Positions 1 through 12,599 of a DNA stretch of 64,000 nucleotides are shown piece by piece (position 1 is the first letter of the stretch; each line of letters begins with the position of its first letter). This DNA comes from Galaxea fascicularis. Lineage: Eukaryota; Cnidaria; Anthozoa; Scleractinia; Euphylliidae. The position numbers and the translations under genes were made by a program. The notes under the pieces are model-generated. The model was not told where the DNA came from and did no database searches. It saw nothing but the letters and a program-made list of their open reading frames with translations. The stretch lies in assembly GCA_948470475.1 (NCBI GenBank), contig OX419347.1, positions 10,601,481 to 10,665,480 of the forward strand, read 5' to 3'.

Positions 1-22
1 AACAAGTCAATTTAGGGTACTA

Positions 23-55
23 TACCATGGTACAAATGAGGATATGGGACCCAAA
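23..55 (+). repeat. left arm of a perfect 33-bp inverted repeat
   Basis: These 33 bases, which include CCATGG and AATGAGGATATGGGACCC, occur exactly reverse-complemented at 8621-8653. A less perfect match continues outward (AGGGT on the left, ACCCT on the right). The arms face each other as terminal inverted repeats would. No target duplication could be identified, so an 8.6-kb element is only one explanation. Confidence 0.75.
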
Positions 56-1304
56 TTGCATTCATTTTTACCATCTGAGATTGCTCATTCAAAAATGATT
101 TTAGGTCATATTTCAAGATTCCTGATGTTCAGTTGCATTGATTCTCAACATCTTTGCATGTTTTGGTATCTTCAATATGTCAAAAGCATTTTCTCTGTGC
201 AGTGGTATTTATTAGCAAAAAAGTTGTTGCCTCTCACCATGGTAAAATTAAAGCAAAAAGCCTTCATAGTTTACCTTTAACATCAAAAAACATAGTAACA
301 ACCGATCTTTTTGTAAGTTAGGCAGTCACCATTATTATGTTGGTTGTTAATGATCTCAATTCATTCCTTCCTTTCTTCTTTTCTTGAAATAATTTTAATC
401 AGAGAGGGTAATTAGCTCGATCAGTCCCCTGGCAAAGGCTTAGCCTCTCCTATGCGTGTGGGTATTACGAATGGTGTCTGTGGTGGAACATAGGGCATCC
501 ACTTTGGATCTCCATCGGGGCATAGCACTCCATTTTTGGCGATTTCCTTCACTTCTCTCCAAACCAGATTCTTGCTTTTGTGACGCTGTGCCCTCAAAAC
601 AGTCCATTAGACGTCCTCCACACCTTACACCTTATTACCCTGTCGGCAATGTTCAGTTTCTGGTTCTCCGAGAGTTAACCGAATGCACTGACTTCCACTT
701 ATAATATTGGTGTGTAACCTATCAAATGCGCTTGGCACAAACCATACTTCACTGCGCTGATTGTATTCCTTTATGGATGTGTCTCTAAAACTGAAGTATT
801 CATAACGATGCAACAAAAATTCTCAAAATGGCGGAGTTTTGATCCGGAGGACCTACAACTTTCAAGGCTGAATGAGCTTCCTAAGCGACAGCCTCAAAAC
901 TTGTCAACAAACGATCAAAGTCGCAGCAAAGTTTATGATTCACAAGTTAGAAATCAAATGTGTTACAAACAAGGGTTTCGACAAAAAATAGCTAATTAAT
1001 GTCCCTGTTACGAATGCATTTACTAAAATTTGGAAAGCTTAAAAGCGTCCTAAACAAAGTGTCAAACACTTTGCAAGTTAATCTTTTTCATAAATTGTTG
1101 TTAAAGTGAGATTATTCCAAATTTTGCCACAGCGATTACGACTAGACTATCGGAGCTGTGTTACTTACAAGCGTATCAACATAATAGAGTCCAGCTTAAC
1201 AAAAGTCTTCAAGCTGGCCTTAAAAAGAATCAACTAAAATTTTCTGTACCAAACATCTTTGTTTAAAATTTGTAAAGTTCCAAATGTCGTAAAATAAAGT
1301 TTAG
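56..1304. other. no gene recognised
   Basis: AT-rich sequence with only short open frames that lack family motifs or convincing splice context. No RNA gene or clear repeat was seen. Confidence 0.5.
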
Positions 1305-3740
1305 AGTGTCTTTGGACCAGATAATTTCTTGCAGATGGTGATGGTGAAAAATGCGGCATTTTAGCGCGAGCCCACCATCTGAAATTTACTTCATTGTTTT
1401 TGGCCTCTTCAAGGGAATCATTGTTTCTGGCATCGACTACATCTTACAGTTCTCTTTTCTCACAAATTGCTACATTTTGTAAAGTTTTGTGGTTCCATTC
1501 TACACGAAGTAGTCTTCAGGCCGTCGAGTGACTCCTGCACGCCACAAAGTAGTGTCCGGCACGGCAATAAACATGGTTGAATACGAGTACTACATGCTAA
1601 ATTGTGTCAGGTGAAACACTTGAAAAATGAATATTGTTCTTCAAATCGTTGTTTGAGTGCGATTGGTTCAATATTTGCTCTGCGGATGCGACTAGATTGA
1701 AGGAGCCGTGTTACTAACGGGTCGGGCGCATTAACGAAAAAAGTGTAGCGTAACAAAAGTTTGCAGTTCGTCGTTTCAAGGCGTCAAAGTTAATTTTGTG
1801 TACCGGCTGCATTTTGTTTCAAATTGTTCAATTTTGAAAATGTCGTAAAATAGAGCTTAGAGTGTCTTTGGACCAGATAATTTCTTGCAGTTACTGTAGT
1901 GGTTATGGTCATGGTGAAAAACAGGCCCTTTTTACCACACGCTTACCACCTAAAATTTCCTTTATTGAAGGCTTTATCTTTGCACAACGTGAAGTAATGT
2001 TCATACTATTGTTGTAATCTTATCGGGCCCTTGTCTCACAAACTGTTCCATTTACTTAAAGGTTTGGTCTCTTTCTACATGTAATAGTTCAAGGGCCGTT
2101 TTAGTGTCAAGTACTGATATGCATCCCAGTTTTATCAGTTGTGCAGTTGGATATAACTTACTGGCAAGGTACCGGTTTGGGAAATGCTACTCTAATAAAC
2201 TTTACATTTCTATGTTAATAAATAAAGTGATTGAGTGAGATGAGCTCAATTTTCCCGTGATAAGTAAATGTAGCCGGCATACGGATAATGCGTCGAGTAA
2301 CAGAGGTATCAAAGCAAACGGTGTAGTGTATCAGGAGTATTCAAGCGCGGTGTTATACAGCAAGAAAATTAGTACGAATTAATTTGACTGAAATTAGAAA
2401 GCTTGAAAGCGTTCCAAAGGCGACTTTATGGTGTAAATAGTTTGAAACGGGTAAAGTTTGCGACTTGCTTTCTGCAGTTGTTGTTGTAATGGTGAAAAAT
2501 GCGGCATTTTAGCGCGAGCGCACCATCTGAAATTTACTTCATTGACGGCTACTGTTTTTGGCCTCTTCAAGGGAATCATTGTTTCTGGCATCGACTACAT
2601 CTTACAGTTCTCTTTTCTCACAAACTGCTATATTTTGTAAAGTTTTGGGGTTCCATTCTACACGAAGTAGTCTTCAGGCCGTCGAGTGACTCCTGCACGC
2701 CGCAAAGTAGTGTCCGGCACGGCAATAAACATGGTTAAATACGAGTACTTCATGTTGAATTGCGTCAGGTGAAACACTTGAAAAGTGAATATTGTTCTTC
2801 AAATCGTTGTTTGAGTGCGATTGGTTCAATATTTGCTCCGCGAATGCGACTAGATTGAAGGAGCCGTGTTAAAACTAACGGGTCGGGCGTGTTAACGAAA
2901 AAGAGTGTAGCGTAACAAAAGTTTGCAGTTCGGCGTTGCAAGGCGTCAATGTTAATTTTGTGTACCGGCTGCATTTTGTTTCAAATTGCTCAATTTTGAA
3001 AATGTCGTAAAATAGAGTTTAGAGTGTCTTTGGACCAGATAATTTCTTGCTTACTGTAGTGGTTATGGTCATGGTGAAAAATGCGCCATTTTAGCGCGAG
3101 CCCACCATCTAAAATTTACTTCATTGACGGCTACTGTTTTTGGCCTCTTCAAAGGAATCATCGTCTCTGGCATCGACTACATGTTACAGTCCCCTTATCT
3201 CACAAATTGCTACATTTTGCAAAGTTTTGTGGTTCCATTCTACACGAAGTAGTCTTCAGGCCGTCGAGTGACTACTGCACGCCACAAGGTAGTGTCCGGC
3301 ATAATAAACATGGTTGAATACGAGTGCATGCTAAATTGTGTCGGGTGAAACACTTGAATAATGAGTGAATATTGTTCTTCAAATTGTTGTTTGAGTGCGA
3401 TTTGTTCAATATTTGCTCTGCGGATGCGACTAGATTGAAGGAGCCGTGTTAAAACTAACGGGTCGGGCGTGTTAACGAAAAAGAGTGTAGCGTAACAAAA
3501 GTTTGCAGGTCGTCGTTTCAAGGCGTCAAAGTTAATTTTGTGTACCGGCCGCATTTGTTTTAAATTGTTCAATTTTGAAAATGTCGTAAAATAGAGCTTA
3601 GAGTGTCTTTGGACCAGATAATTTCTTGCTTACTGTAATGGTTATGGTCATGGTGAAAAACAGGCCCTTTTTACCACACGCTTACCACCTAAAGTTTACT
3701 TTATTTAAGGCTTTATTTAAGGCTCTATTAAAATGAAAGA
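1305..3740. repeat. cluster of ~555-580 bp diverged repeats
   Basis: The phrase GTGTCTTTGGACCAGATAAT recurs near 1307, 1862, 3024 and 3604. A second block (GCGCGAGC...CACCATCT, then TTTTTGGCCTCTTCAA) recurs near 1365, 2512 and 3095. A third, variant block (CAGGCCCTTTTTACCACACG) recurs near 1922 and 3661. The copies near 2480 and 3060 are in tandem about 582 bp apart, and the variant block alternates with them, giving a higher-order pattern. Open frames inside are shared by all copies because of the repetition and have no coding signature. Confidence 0.75.
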
Positions 3741-3892
3741 GAAAAATATACACAAAGCTAATCGTCCACGAATTTAACCTTTGCTTTAAACATTCTATAA
3801 CCCTCAGCATGCTTTAGGTTTCAGAAATGCGGCAAAAGATTATTCATAAATGAACGAGAAACGGTTCGTAATTATTCGTCACATTTACATAC

Positions 3893-4426
3893 CTTAACGG
3901 GAATAAGTTCACGGGCGTCTGGTCCACGTAGGTAATCATCACAGACCTCCTTAAAGTAAGCAGGGAGATATTGGTCTCTGCTTGGCGCAGTCCATAATCC
4001 TTTCCCAGGAATTTTGCTGAGAATGGACAGCTGCGAAGACATCTCGCGAAGGGTGATATAATGTGTGGAGCTGGTGGTGTAGAACAAACTGAGCCGTTAG
4101 TGAAAACGTCAGAATCAAGCGATACCAGTTCACCACTCCAAACAACATAACAAGAACCACTGAATAACTCAAGCCAGCACATACCTCTGAGATGGGCCTT
4201 GACCTCCATCAAGAAACTGGCAGTTTGCGGGGATTACCTGAATGAGGTAACCCTCCACCGCACTTCCACAAGACACAAAGCCTTTGCAGGCTATACTAAA
4301 ATTAGTCATCGCTTGAAATGAACCATTTTTATAACACCCGATGGCCCCATCTTTTGCGACGAGGCCCACATCAATTTCCTTTTCTTTCCTCCCTTGAGAA
4401 GAAGAAGGCTCTTGAGGTACGTCCAT
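3893..4426 (-). CDS. unidentified spliced gene, first two coding exons
   Basis: Exon 1 spans 4426-4185 and starts with ATG (MDVPQEPSSSQ). Exon 2 spans 4070-3893. The intron has a GTATGTG donor and an acceptor after TTGTTCTACACCACCAG. Phases agree: exon 1 leaves two bases, exon 2 supplies one and stays open for 59 codons to another good donor (AAG then GTATGTAAAT). About 140 residues are visible, including NFSIACKGFVSCG and SILSKIPGKGLWTAP, with no signal peptide or membrane segment. I do not recognise the family. Further exons should lie below 3893, where the sequence soon becomes the repeat cluster, so the gene may be cut off or interrupted there. Confidence 0.55.
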
Positions 4427-5669
4427 CGTCAAGCTTAAGAGAGACTTTCATGAAAGAGACTTGAAATGTAGTTTCACGTGCTTGTAAGTGATAAAAACTG
4501 AACAATATGCCATAGATTGTTCAAATATATGAGCTGATCTGATTTGTTGAAATCGTGTCAGAAATGAACTTGAATGACAGGAAAGTGCCGATGAGGCCGG
4601 TAATCCTGAGTGGTTGACACTGTTATACGTCGATCAAGTGTTAGTTGATCCCCGTGACAGATAGCGCAGTTGTTTCTGGTAAAGTGTGATTTGATATGAA
4701 CCAGTAACCGTAATAGGGAAATATTGCGAACCCGCTTCCTAAAGGAAAACAATTTTTGCGTTTTAATTGCTATAAGCAAACGATTACTGTTAGGACAAAT
4801 AGTATTGCAGTGCTGTGATGGCTTGTTTTTTCTATTCCATGATCAATTCAAAAGGAGAGAATGCGTGGTATAATCACGGGATAGGGATTCAAAAAGAACA
4901 TATATAATCCTTAGGCATATGTCATAACGTAATACCCTATGCTGAAGTAACGTCTTAACCTAACTTTTGAGCCCATCATGAATTTTAGCGTGTAAACTAA
5001 AAAAAAGGCAATTTTTACCCATTGCGAGCAAGGTATCAGGCGAAATCATCACGCAGAATGACCGGGCATTATTAACTATTCATAAGATCTCATAAAGCTC
5101 GCACGCGCGTTATTCAAATTTAAAAGACCTTTATTTGACTTCAGTTACAAAAAATGAACCAATCTGCCCAAACAGGCGTAAGACGTTTGTTTTTTAACGG
5201 TTTTTAATGGTACAAAATATGAAAAGGCCCAATTGGGGACCTGAAGAGCGGGAGCTCTTTTCAGAGCTCATTGCACCCACAATCCTTCATCTCTAGTTCA
5301 TATGGATTCCCCGTGCAAACACAGCCACGATCCATAATTCTCTCTAAAACTAAATAACGTGAACGAAACCTGATAAGAAAGCAAAAGAAACAGAGAGAGA
5401 TATCACAACCGCCAGCACTGAACAGCAGACAATGTTATTCCAATATTTGCGCTAACATTACGAGCAAGACGAATCTATTCTAGGCAGAACGGTGACTTTA
5501 ACATATATTCTAACTTTGTAAAACAAAAAAGGACGGTTGCAAAAGGTTTTTCCATATGACGCAGCGATTGAAAAAGCAACCCCATCATAACGATCGTTGC
5601 GAATCGTTGGCGGGAAATCCTAACACAAGAATCTTCCGGTAGAAGCTGCGGAAAAGCCCGTGCCCGTGA
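4427..5669. other. no gene recognised
   Basis: Intergenic sequence between the unidentified gene and the minisatellite. Open frames are short and lack motifs. Confidence 0.5.
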
Positions 5670-8480
5670 ATGCCTATGTACACCGGTGCCGTGTATGGCG
5701 ATGAGCGGCGTGTCTGCCCTCGCACACGAGTTAATGCCCATGTACACCAGTCTATGGCCATGTATACCCGTGTATGCCCATGTACACTAGTGTACGGCCA
5801 TGTATGCCCGTGTATGCCTATGTACACCGGTGTATGGCCATGTATGTCCGTGTATGCCCATGTACACAGTGTATGGCCATGTATACCCGTGTATGCCTAT
5901 GTACACCGGTGTATTGCCATGTATACCCGTGTATGCCCATGAACACCGGTGTATGGCCATGTATGTCCGTGTATGCCCATGTACACTAGTGTATGGCCAT
6001 GTATACCCGTATATGCCCATGTACACCAGTGTATGGCCGTGTATACCCGTATATGCCCATGTACACTAGTGTATTGCCATGTATACCCGTGTATGCCTAT
6101 GTACACCGGTGCATGGCCATGTATACCCGTGTATGGCCATGTATGTCCGTGTATGCCCATGTACACTAGTGTATTGCCATGTATACCCGTGTATGCATAT
6201 GTACACCGGTGTATGGCCATGTATACCCGTGTATGCCCATGTACACCGGTGTATGGTCATGTATGTCCGTGTATGCCGATGTACACTAGTGTATTGCCAT
6301 GTATACCCGTGTATGCCCATGTACACTAGTGTATGGCCATGTATACGCGTGTATGCCTATGTACACCGGTGTATGGCCATGTATGTCCGTGTATGCCCAT
6401 GTACACTAGTGTATTGCCATGTATACCCGTGTATGCCCATGTACACTAGTGTATTGCCATGTACCCCCGTGTATGCCTATGTACACCGGTGTATGTCCAT
6501 TTATACCCGTGTATGCCCATGTACACCGGTGTATGGCCATGTATGTCCGTGTATGCCCATGTACACTAGTGTATTGCCATGTATACCCGTGTATGCCCAT
6601 GTACACTAGTGTATGGCCATGTATACGCGTGTATGCCTATGTACACCGGTGTATGGTCATTTATACCTGTGTATGCCCACGTACACCGGTGTATTGCCAT
6701 GTATGTCCGTGTATGCCCATGTACACCAGTGTATGGCCATGTATACGCGTGTATGCCTATGTACACCGGTGTATGGCCATGTACACCGCTGTATAGCCAT
6801 GTATGCCCGTGTATGCCCATGTACACTAGTGTATGGCCATGTATACCCGTGTATGGCTATGTACACCGGTGCATGGCCATGTGTGCCCGTGTATGCCCAT
6901 GTACACCGGTGTATTGCCATGTATGTCCGTGTATGCCCATGTACACTAGTGTATTGCCATGTATACCCGTGTATGCCTATGTACACCGGTGTATGGCCAT
7001 GTATACCCGTGTATGCCCATGTACACGGTGTATTGCCATGTATGTCCGTGTATGCCCATGTACACTAGTGTATTGCCATGTATACCCGTGTATGCCTATG
7101 TACACCGGTGTATGGCCATGTATACCCGTGTATGCCCATGTACACGGTGTATGGCCATGTATGTCCGTGTATGCCCATGTACACTAGTGTATGGCCATGT
7201 ATACGCGTGTATGCCTATATACACCGGTGTATGGCCATTTATACCCGTGTATGCCTATGTACACCGGTGTATGGCCATGTATGTCCGTGTATGCCCATGT
7301 ACACCACTGTATGGCCATGTATACGCGTGTATGCCCATGTACACCGGTGTATGGCCATGTATACCCGTGTATGCCTATGTACACCGGTGTATGGCCATGT
7401 ATGTCCGTGTATGCCCACGTACACTAGTGAATTGCCATGTATATCCGTGTATGCTTATGTACACCGGTGTATGTCCATGTATACCCGTGTATGCCCATGT
7501 ACACGGTGTATGGCCATGTATGTCCGTGTATGCCCATGTACCCTAGTGTATGGCCATGTATACGCGTGTATGCCTATATACACCGGTGTATGGCCATTTA
7601 TACCCGTGTATGCCTATGTACACCGGTGTATGGCCATGTATGTCCGTGTATGCCCATGTACACCACTGTATTGCCATGTATACGCGTGTATGCCTATGTA
7701 CACCGGTGTATGCCCATGTATACCCGTGTATGCCCATGTACACCGTGTATGACCATGTATGTCCGTGTATGCCCATGTACACTAGTGTATGGCCATGTAT
7801 ACGCGTGTATGCCTATATACACCGGTGTATGGCCATTTATACCCGTGTATGCCCATGTACACCGGTGTATGGCCATTTATGTCCGTGTATGCCCATGTAC
7901 ACCACTGTATGGCCATGTATACGCGTGTATGCCTATGTACACCGGTGTATGGCCATGTATACCCGTGTATGCCCATGTACACCGGTGTATGGCCATGTAT
8001 GTCCGTGTATGCCCACGTACACTAGTGAATTGCCATGTATATCCGTGTATGCCTATGTACACCGGTGTATGTCCATGTATACCCGTGTATGCCTATGTAC
8101 ACCGGTGTATGGCCATGTATGTTCGTGTATGCCCACGTACACTAGTGTATTGCCATGTATACCCGTGTATGCCCATGTACACCGGTGTATGTCCATGTAT
8201 ACCCGTGTATGCCCATGTACACCGGTGTATGGCTATGTATGTCCGTGTATGCCCACGTACTCTAGTGTATTGCCATGTATACCCGTGTATGCCTATGTAC
8301 ACCAGTGTATGGCCATGTATGCCCGTGGATGCCTATGTACACCGGTGTATGGTGATGTATGCCCGTGTATTCCCATGTACACCGGTGTATGGTCATGTAT
8401 GCCCGTGTATGCCATGTACACCGGTGTATGGCCATGTATGCCTGTGTATGCCCACGTACACAAGTGTATGGCCATGCATG
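5670..8480. repeat. minisatellite of 20-bp units with 40-bp higher order
   Basis: About 2.8 kb of alternating 20-mers such as GTATGGCCATGTATACCCGT and GTATGCCCATGTACACCGGT, roughly 140 units. Every second unit carries a 12-bp perfect palindrome, in two main forms: TACACCGGTGTA and TACACTAGTGTA. Because 20 is not a multiple of 3 and the unit rarely makes stops, several frames on both strands stay open for up to 359 codons (MYTRVCPCTPVYG-like repeats). These are a product of the repeat, not evidence of genes. Confidence 0.95.
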
Positions 8481-8620
8481 GTCATTTATAAGATTATAAA
8501 TGGTTTCCCTTATTAAGGCACGTTAAACCACTATATGACAGTTACACCACGTACCTACCCTTACGATTGTGCACGAAACTGACCAGTGGAATCGCAGTCT
8601 CGTGGTACAAGAAAGGGCCT

Positions 8621-8653
8621 TTTGGGTCCCATATCCTCATTTGTACCATGGTA
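8621..8653 (-). repeat. right arm of the 33-bp inverted repeat
   Basis: Exact reverse complement of 23-55. It lies about 140 bp past the minisatellite and is followed by ACCCT, matching the AGGGT outside the left arm. Confidence 0.75.
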
Positions 8654-9503
8654 ACCCTCCCCAAAAGTGACCCGTTTTATGCCTCAAATGGCGGGACGAT
8701 TTGACAACATTTTGTAACCTTTTCAGGTAAGGTTTCTGATCTTGTGATGTCCCCGCCGTACATTTAGGATAAGTAGTGTCTGAAATGATAATGTGAGAGT
8801 AGAGCGATTCAGCTGTTCATCCGGAATGTAAGCTTACACTCGGTACTGTCACTTTTCAGTAATGTATACCCGGGACCCAGGTGTATTATCGATGAAATTT
8901 GCTGCGAGGCCTTCAATGCAAAGTTTTTCAATTTTTTTAAAATTATTATTTTTTTATTGTGGACCTTTCTTATCCAATGGACAGTTTATCTGACTGTGAT
9001 GTACTCTTTCTTTATCCAATTTTGTTTTTATTTGGCACAGGTTGAAGGTCTACCCAGCTAGATTGTAAAGAATGCCAAGCATAAATAAACAATATTCCCC
9101 ATTTGGCGCTATAATATGCTCAGATGTTTATCTGTTCTGACAAGTGAACAGTTTTCCGAGAGCATATTCAGTCATGCGATGCCTTTACATTATATCATGT
9201 GCGAGTGTAAATATTTTATAGATTATAATCAACCTTACAACCCATCAAATATTTTCACTCGCATGTATATGCCACAGCATATTTTTGTGTCAAATGAAGG
9301 CTGTTGTTTATTTATACCTTTCCAAGCTTAAATCAACATAATTAATAACAGGTGTACTGCACCAGTGCTCAGTGTGGTAATGATAACATTATTAACTCTG
9401 GCTTCCTGTGGAAGACCAGAGTCTAAAATGTCATCTGTTCTTCTTTGTTGTAGTTGTTGTTTCTCACAAGAGCACTCGTGTTCAGCTTGAGACTTAAATT
9501 AAG
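8654..9503. other. no gene recognised
   Basis: Nothing beyond short open frames is seen before the LINE. Confidence 0.5.
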
Positions 9504-11387
9504 TTGTTATTATTATTATTATTAAAAAAAAAAACGTGGGAAGGAATTAATAGCATTCTTTCACGTAAATCAAAGAGAAGTAAATCCATTACTTCTATTC
9601 AAGATCCTTCGGATTCGGACAAAGTCACCAGAGACCCTATCAGTATAACTAATGTCCTCAACAAACATTTTGCCTCTATTGGACCAACTCTAGCAAATAA
9701 CCTGCCACCCGCTAAGCGTCATTTTGTTGACTTTCTTAAAAGAACTAAATCAACTGATTCCTCGTTTGCTTTTAACCTAGTTACTCCTGAGGAAGTTAGA
9801 CTAGAAATTTCTTGCATACCAAAAAATAAATCTTACGGCTTATACTCGGGTCCGACGCAGATATTAAAGTGCTCTTCAAGTCTTATAAGTGGCATTCTGG
9901 CGGATATTCTTAATATATCTATTTCAACTGGAGTGTATCCCTTTAAGCTAAAAATGGCAAAGATTATTCCGATTTTCAAACAAGATGATGATACTGACGT
10001 TAATAATTATAGGCCGATCGCTCTGCTTTCTAATTTTAACAGGATCTTTGAAAAAATAGTGTTTAAAAGAATGGAGTCTTTTATTGAACAGAAGAATCTG
10101 CTCACTCCATCTCAATATGGCTTTCGCAAGGCACATTCTACTCAGCATGCAATTCTAGATATTGTGAATGCAATACAGACAAATATGAATAACCGTTTAT
10201 TTTCGTGCGGACTTTTCATTGATCTGAAAAAAGCTTTTGATACTGTAGATCACGAAATTCTTTTGCGCAAGTTAGATCATTATGGTTTTCGCGGCATTAT
10301 AAACATCTGGTTTTCTTCGTACTTGCAAGGGCGAACTCAAACAACTCAAATTGGTCCTCATATTTCTGAAAGGTTAGATTCTACTTGTGGAGTACCTCAG
10401 GGTTCTGTTCTAGGCCCACTACTTTTTTTGTTATATATCAATGATATACAGGAATCATCAGATAAGCTTAGTTTTTACCTTTTTGCGGATGATACTAATA
10501 TCCTTCTTGCTGATAAAAATCTGAAATCGTTGGAACTCTCCGTAAATCAAGAACTAAGTAAAGTATATGATTGGCTAACTGCAAACAAATTGACTTTGAA
10601 TATTAAAAAAAGTAATTTCGTTATATTTTGCCCTGCCCAAAGGAAACTAACTTACGAACCTAAAATCGTAATATTTGATAACAAACAGAACAAGAAGGTG
10701 GCTTTGGAGAATAAAGATTATGTCAAATACCTCGGGATTTTAATTGACAAAAATTTGTCTTGGAAACACCATATTGACCATATAATCATTAAAGTAAGCA
10801 GAATCGTAGGATTAATCACAAAAATACGACACTTTCTGCCAACGCATACCCTCTTAACTATATACCAAGCTCTTATAGCTCCTTACTTAACGTACGGTCT
10901 GACAGTATGGGGCCAGGCTTGTAAATCTTACCTTGACAAGCTCCTAAAGTTGCAGAAACGAGCTCTTCGTTTTATCTATTTTTCTGATCATAATGAGCAT
11001 GCAATTCCTTTATTTGTTGACGCTAATATCTTACCGCTAAAATTTGCTTATTATGAATCTATAGCTAATTTGATGCTTGACGTTCGAAATAGAATAGCTC
11101 CGTCCAATATCCAAGATCTATTTCAAGATATATCTAATGTTCATTCTTATAATACGCGTTCCTCTGCCTCTAATAACTTCTATACCAAACCTTCTAGGCT
11201 ATCCATTCAAGCGAATTCTTTTTCTCGAATAGGAGTAAAGGTGTGGAATGAAATACCTCAAGCATTAAGAAATCTTTCCAAAAATGCCTTTAAAAGAAAA
11301 CTCAAACAAATTTTATTCAATATATTAGGTTCGCAAAACTCTTATATAGCTTTATCTGAGATTATTCAAAATATAAAGTCCTGCTAA
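9504..11387 (+). CDS. LINE ORF2 fragment, reverse transcriptase
   Basis: An RNA-directed DNA polymerase domain, open for about 627 codons. Visible motifs in order: NYRPIALLSNFNRIFEK (palm entry), YGFRKAHST, the catalytic aspartate of LFIDLKKAFDTVDH, the CGVPQGSVLGPLLF block, and the FADD box (YLFADDTNIL). A C-terminal thumb and connection region follows, with NKLTLNIKKSNF, KYLGILIDKNLSW and a HSYNTRSS-like stretch. The apurinic endonuclease domain that precedes RT in Jockey/CR1-type LINEs is absent. The frame begins in a non-ATG codon at the truncation point, so no native start remains. It belongs to the Jockey/CR1/Daphne-like group; the exact clade is not assigned. No premature stop is present, so the insertion is fairly young. 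Confidence 0.92.
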   Translation: MLLLLLLKKKTWEGINSILSRKSKRSKSITSIQDPSDSDKVTRDPISITNVLNKHFASIGPTLANNLPPAKRHFVDFLKRTKSTDSSFAFNLVTPEEVRLEISCIPKNKSYGLYSGPTQILKCSSSLISGILADILNISISTGVYPFKLKMAKIIPIFKQDDDTDVNNYRPIALLSNFNRIFEKIVFKRMESFIEQKNLLTPSQYGFRKAHSTQHAILDIVNAIQTNMNNRLFSCGLFIDLKKAFDTVDHEILLRKLDHYGFRGIINIWFSSYLQGRTQTTQIGPHISERLDSTCGVPQGSVLGPLLFLLYINDIQESSDKLSFYLFADDTNILLADKNLKSLELSVNQELSKVYDWLTANKLTLNIKKSNFVIFCPAQRKLTYEPKIVIFDNKQNKKVALENKDYVKYLGILIDKNLSWKHHIDHIIIKVSRIVGLITKIRHFLPTHTLLTIYQALIAPYLTYGLTVWGQACKSYLDKLLKLQKRALRFIYFSDHNEHAIPLFVDANILPLKFAYYESIANLMLDVRNRIAPSNIQDLFQDISNVHSYNTRSSASNNFYTKPSRLSIQANSFSRIGVKVWNEIPQALRNLSKNAFKRKLKQILFNILGSQNSYIALSEIIQNIKSC

Positions 11388-11750
11388 ATACTTCTCCTGA
11401 TCCGCCCTGTGTATTTTTATAAACAAGAGCTGTACTTTTCACATTTTAATTAGGTCAATGTAACGGTTTTTCTTGTTGTTGTTGTTTTTTTTTAATACTG
11501 TCTCTTTCCCCTTTACTTTATTAGTTAATTTCTGTTTTAATGTATTTTGTAAAAATGTAAAAATGTAAATCGTATGTTTAGTGGACGTGTACCTTTTTGT
11601 TTTTGTAATTCTGCTATTAAGGCATGGCTCGCCTAGATTAGCTCTCGCTAGTTGCGGGCATGCCCTTTTTTGTTAATTTTTTATTGAAAATTAATAAAGT
11701 ATAAGTGTGTATAAGTGTGTAAGTGTGTATTATTATTATTATTATTATTT
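9506..11750 (+). mobile_element. 5'-truncated non-LTR retrotransposon (LINE)
   Basis: The element starts abruptly inside the ORF, after (TTA)n and a run of A, and ends about 360 bp past the stop in another (TTA)n tract. The endonuclease half of ORF2 is missing, as expected from 5' truncation during target-primed reverse transcription. A (TTA)n tract on both sides suggests either insertion into a microsatellite or a target duplication made of TTA units. The 3' UTR ends in short GTATAAGTGT repeats. Confidence 0.85.
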
Positions 11751-12309
11751 TGATTGTCACATTAGAGCTGCATATGGTAAATACTAAAGCCATTCTCAGG
11801 GTACCTGTCTGCTATTAGCCTGTTCCAGGCTCCGTGATTGTGGTGAAAGTGAAAAGTCGTTTAAAAATAAGAAAACGTGCGGGGGCTGGGGAGAGCTCTT
11901 ATTTTTCCCGCCGGCACCGCCCCCAAGTCACGCGCATCTTATTTTCGCTTTGCTCGTTTAATACGTCCCCACTATATCTGAGAGCCTGGCACAGGCTAGT
12001 CTGCTATTGAAAGTATCATCCATTCAAAACTTCTTACTGTATTTCCAAGGTGTGCACACAAGTGGTGAGGGTTATGAACTCAAAGGATTGCATGTTATTT
12101 AATATGACGTAACTGAACTTGTGAGCAGTGGCAATGAAGCAGCAAGTTATAATTTCTAAAAATCCATTTGCTGCTTGGAAGCCAGAGAGAAGGCCAACAT
12201 GGCCTCTAGTTCATTGGTGTTTGAAAGGATCAGCTAAGCCCACAATCAGCAAAATGACATCCAATCAACAAAGAGGATAAAATACATATAACAATTATTG
12301 TAAAACTAT
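11751..12309. other. no gene recognised
   Basis: Non-coding sequence between the LINE and the left end of the large candidate element. Confidence 0.5.
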
Positions 12310-12599
12310 CCCGTACGAAACGGAATACGTTTACACAGCGCTGCTTGAGCGACTCATAAGCGCTGTAACGAGCATTGCGTAAAGGTTACAGGAACGCTGT
12401 TTTCGTTGCACTGCAGTAGTGCCGAAAAATGACTGCATGAGTGCTGCGTTAGCGACGGTGAGCGCTGCGGGAACGCTGCAAGAAAGATGCAGCTGAATAG
12501 CCACACGGAGACGTACGGTCGAATAACAGTGTTTATGCAGCGTTATGCAGCGTTATGCAGCGTTATGCAGCGCTGCTAGGAATATTTGATGTGCGTGAT

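Noticed and set aside
5670..8480. CRISPR array
   Set aside because: Repeats are contiguous with no unique spacers, and the genome is eukaryotic.
5670..8516. Long Cys/Tyr-rich open frames on both strands (up to 359 codons)
   Set aside because: They arise in several frames and both strands at once from a 20-bp repeat poor in stop codons; no start context or homology.
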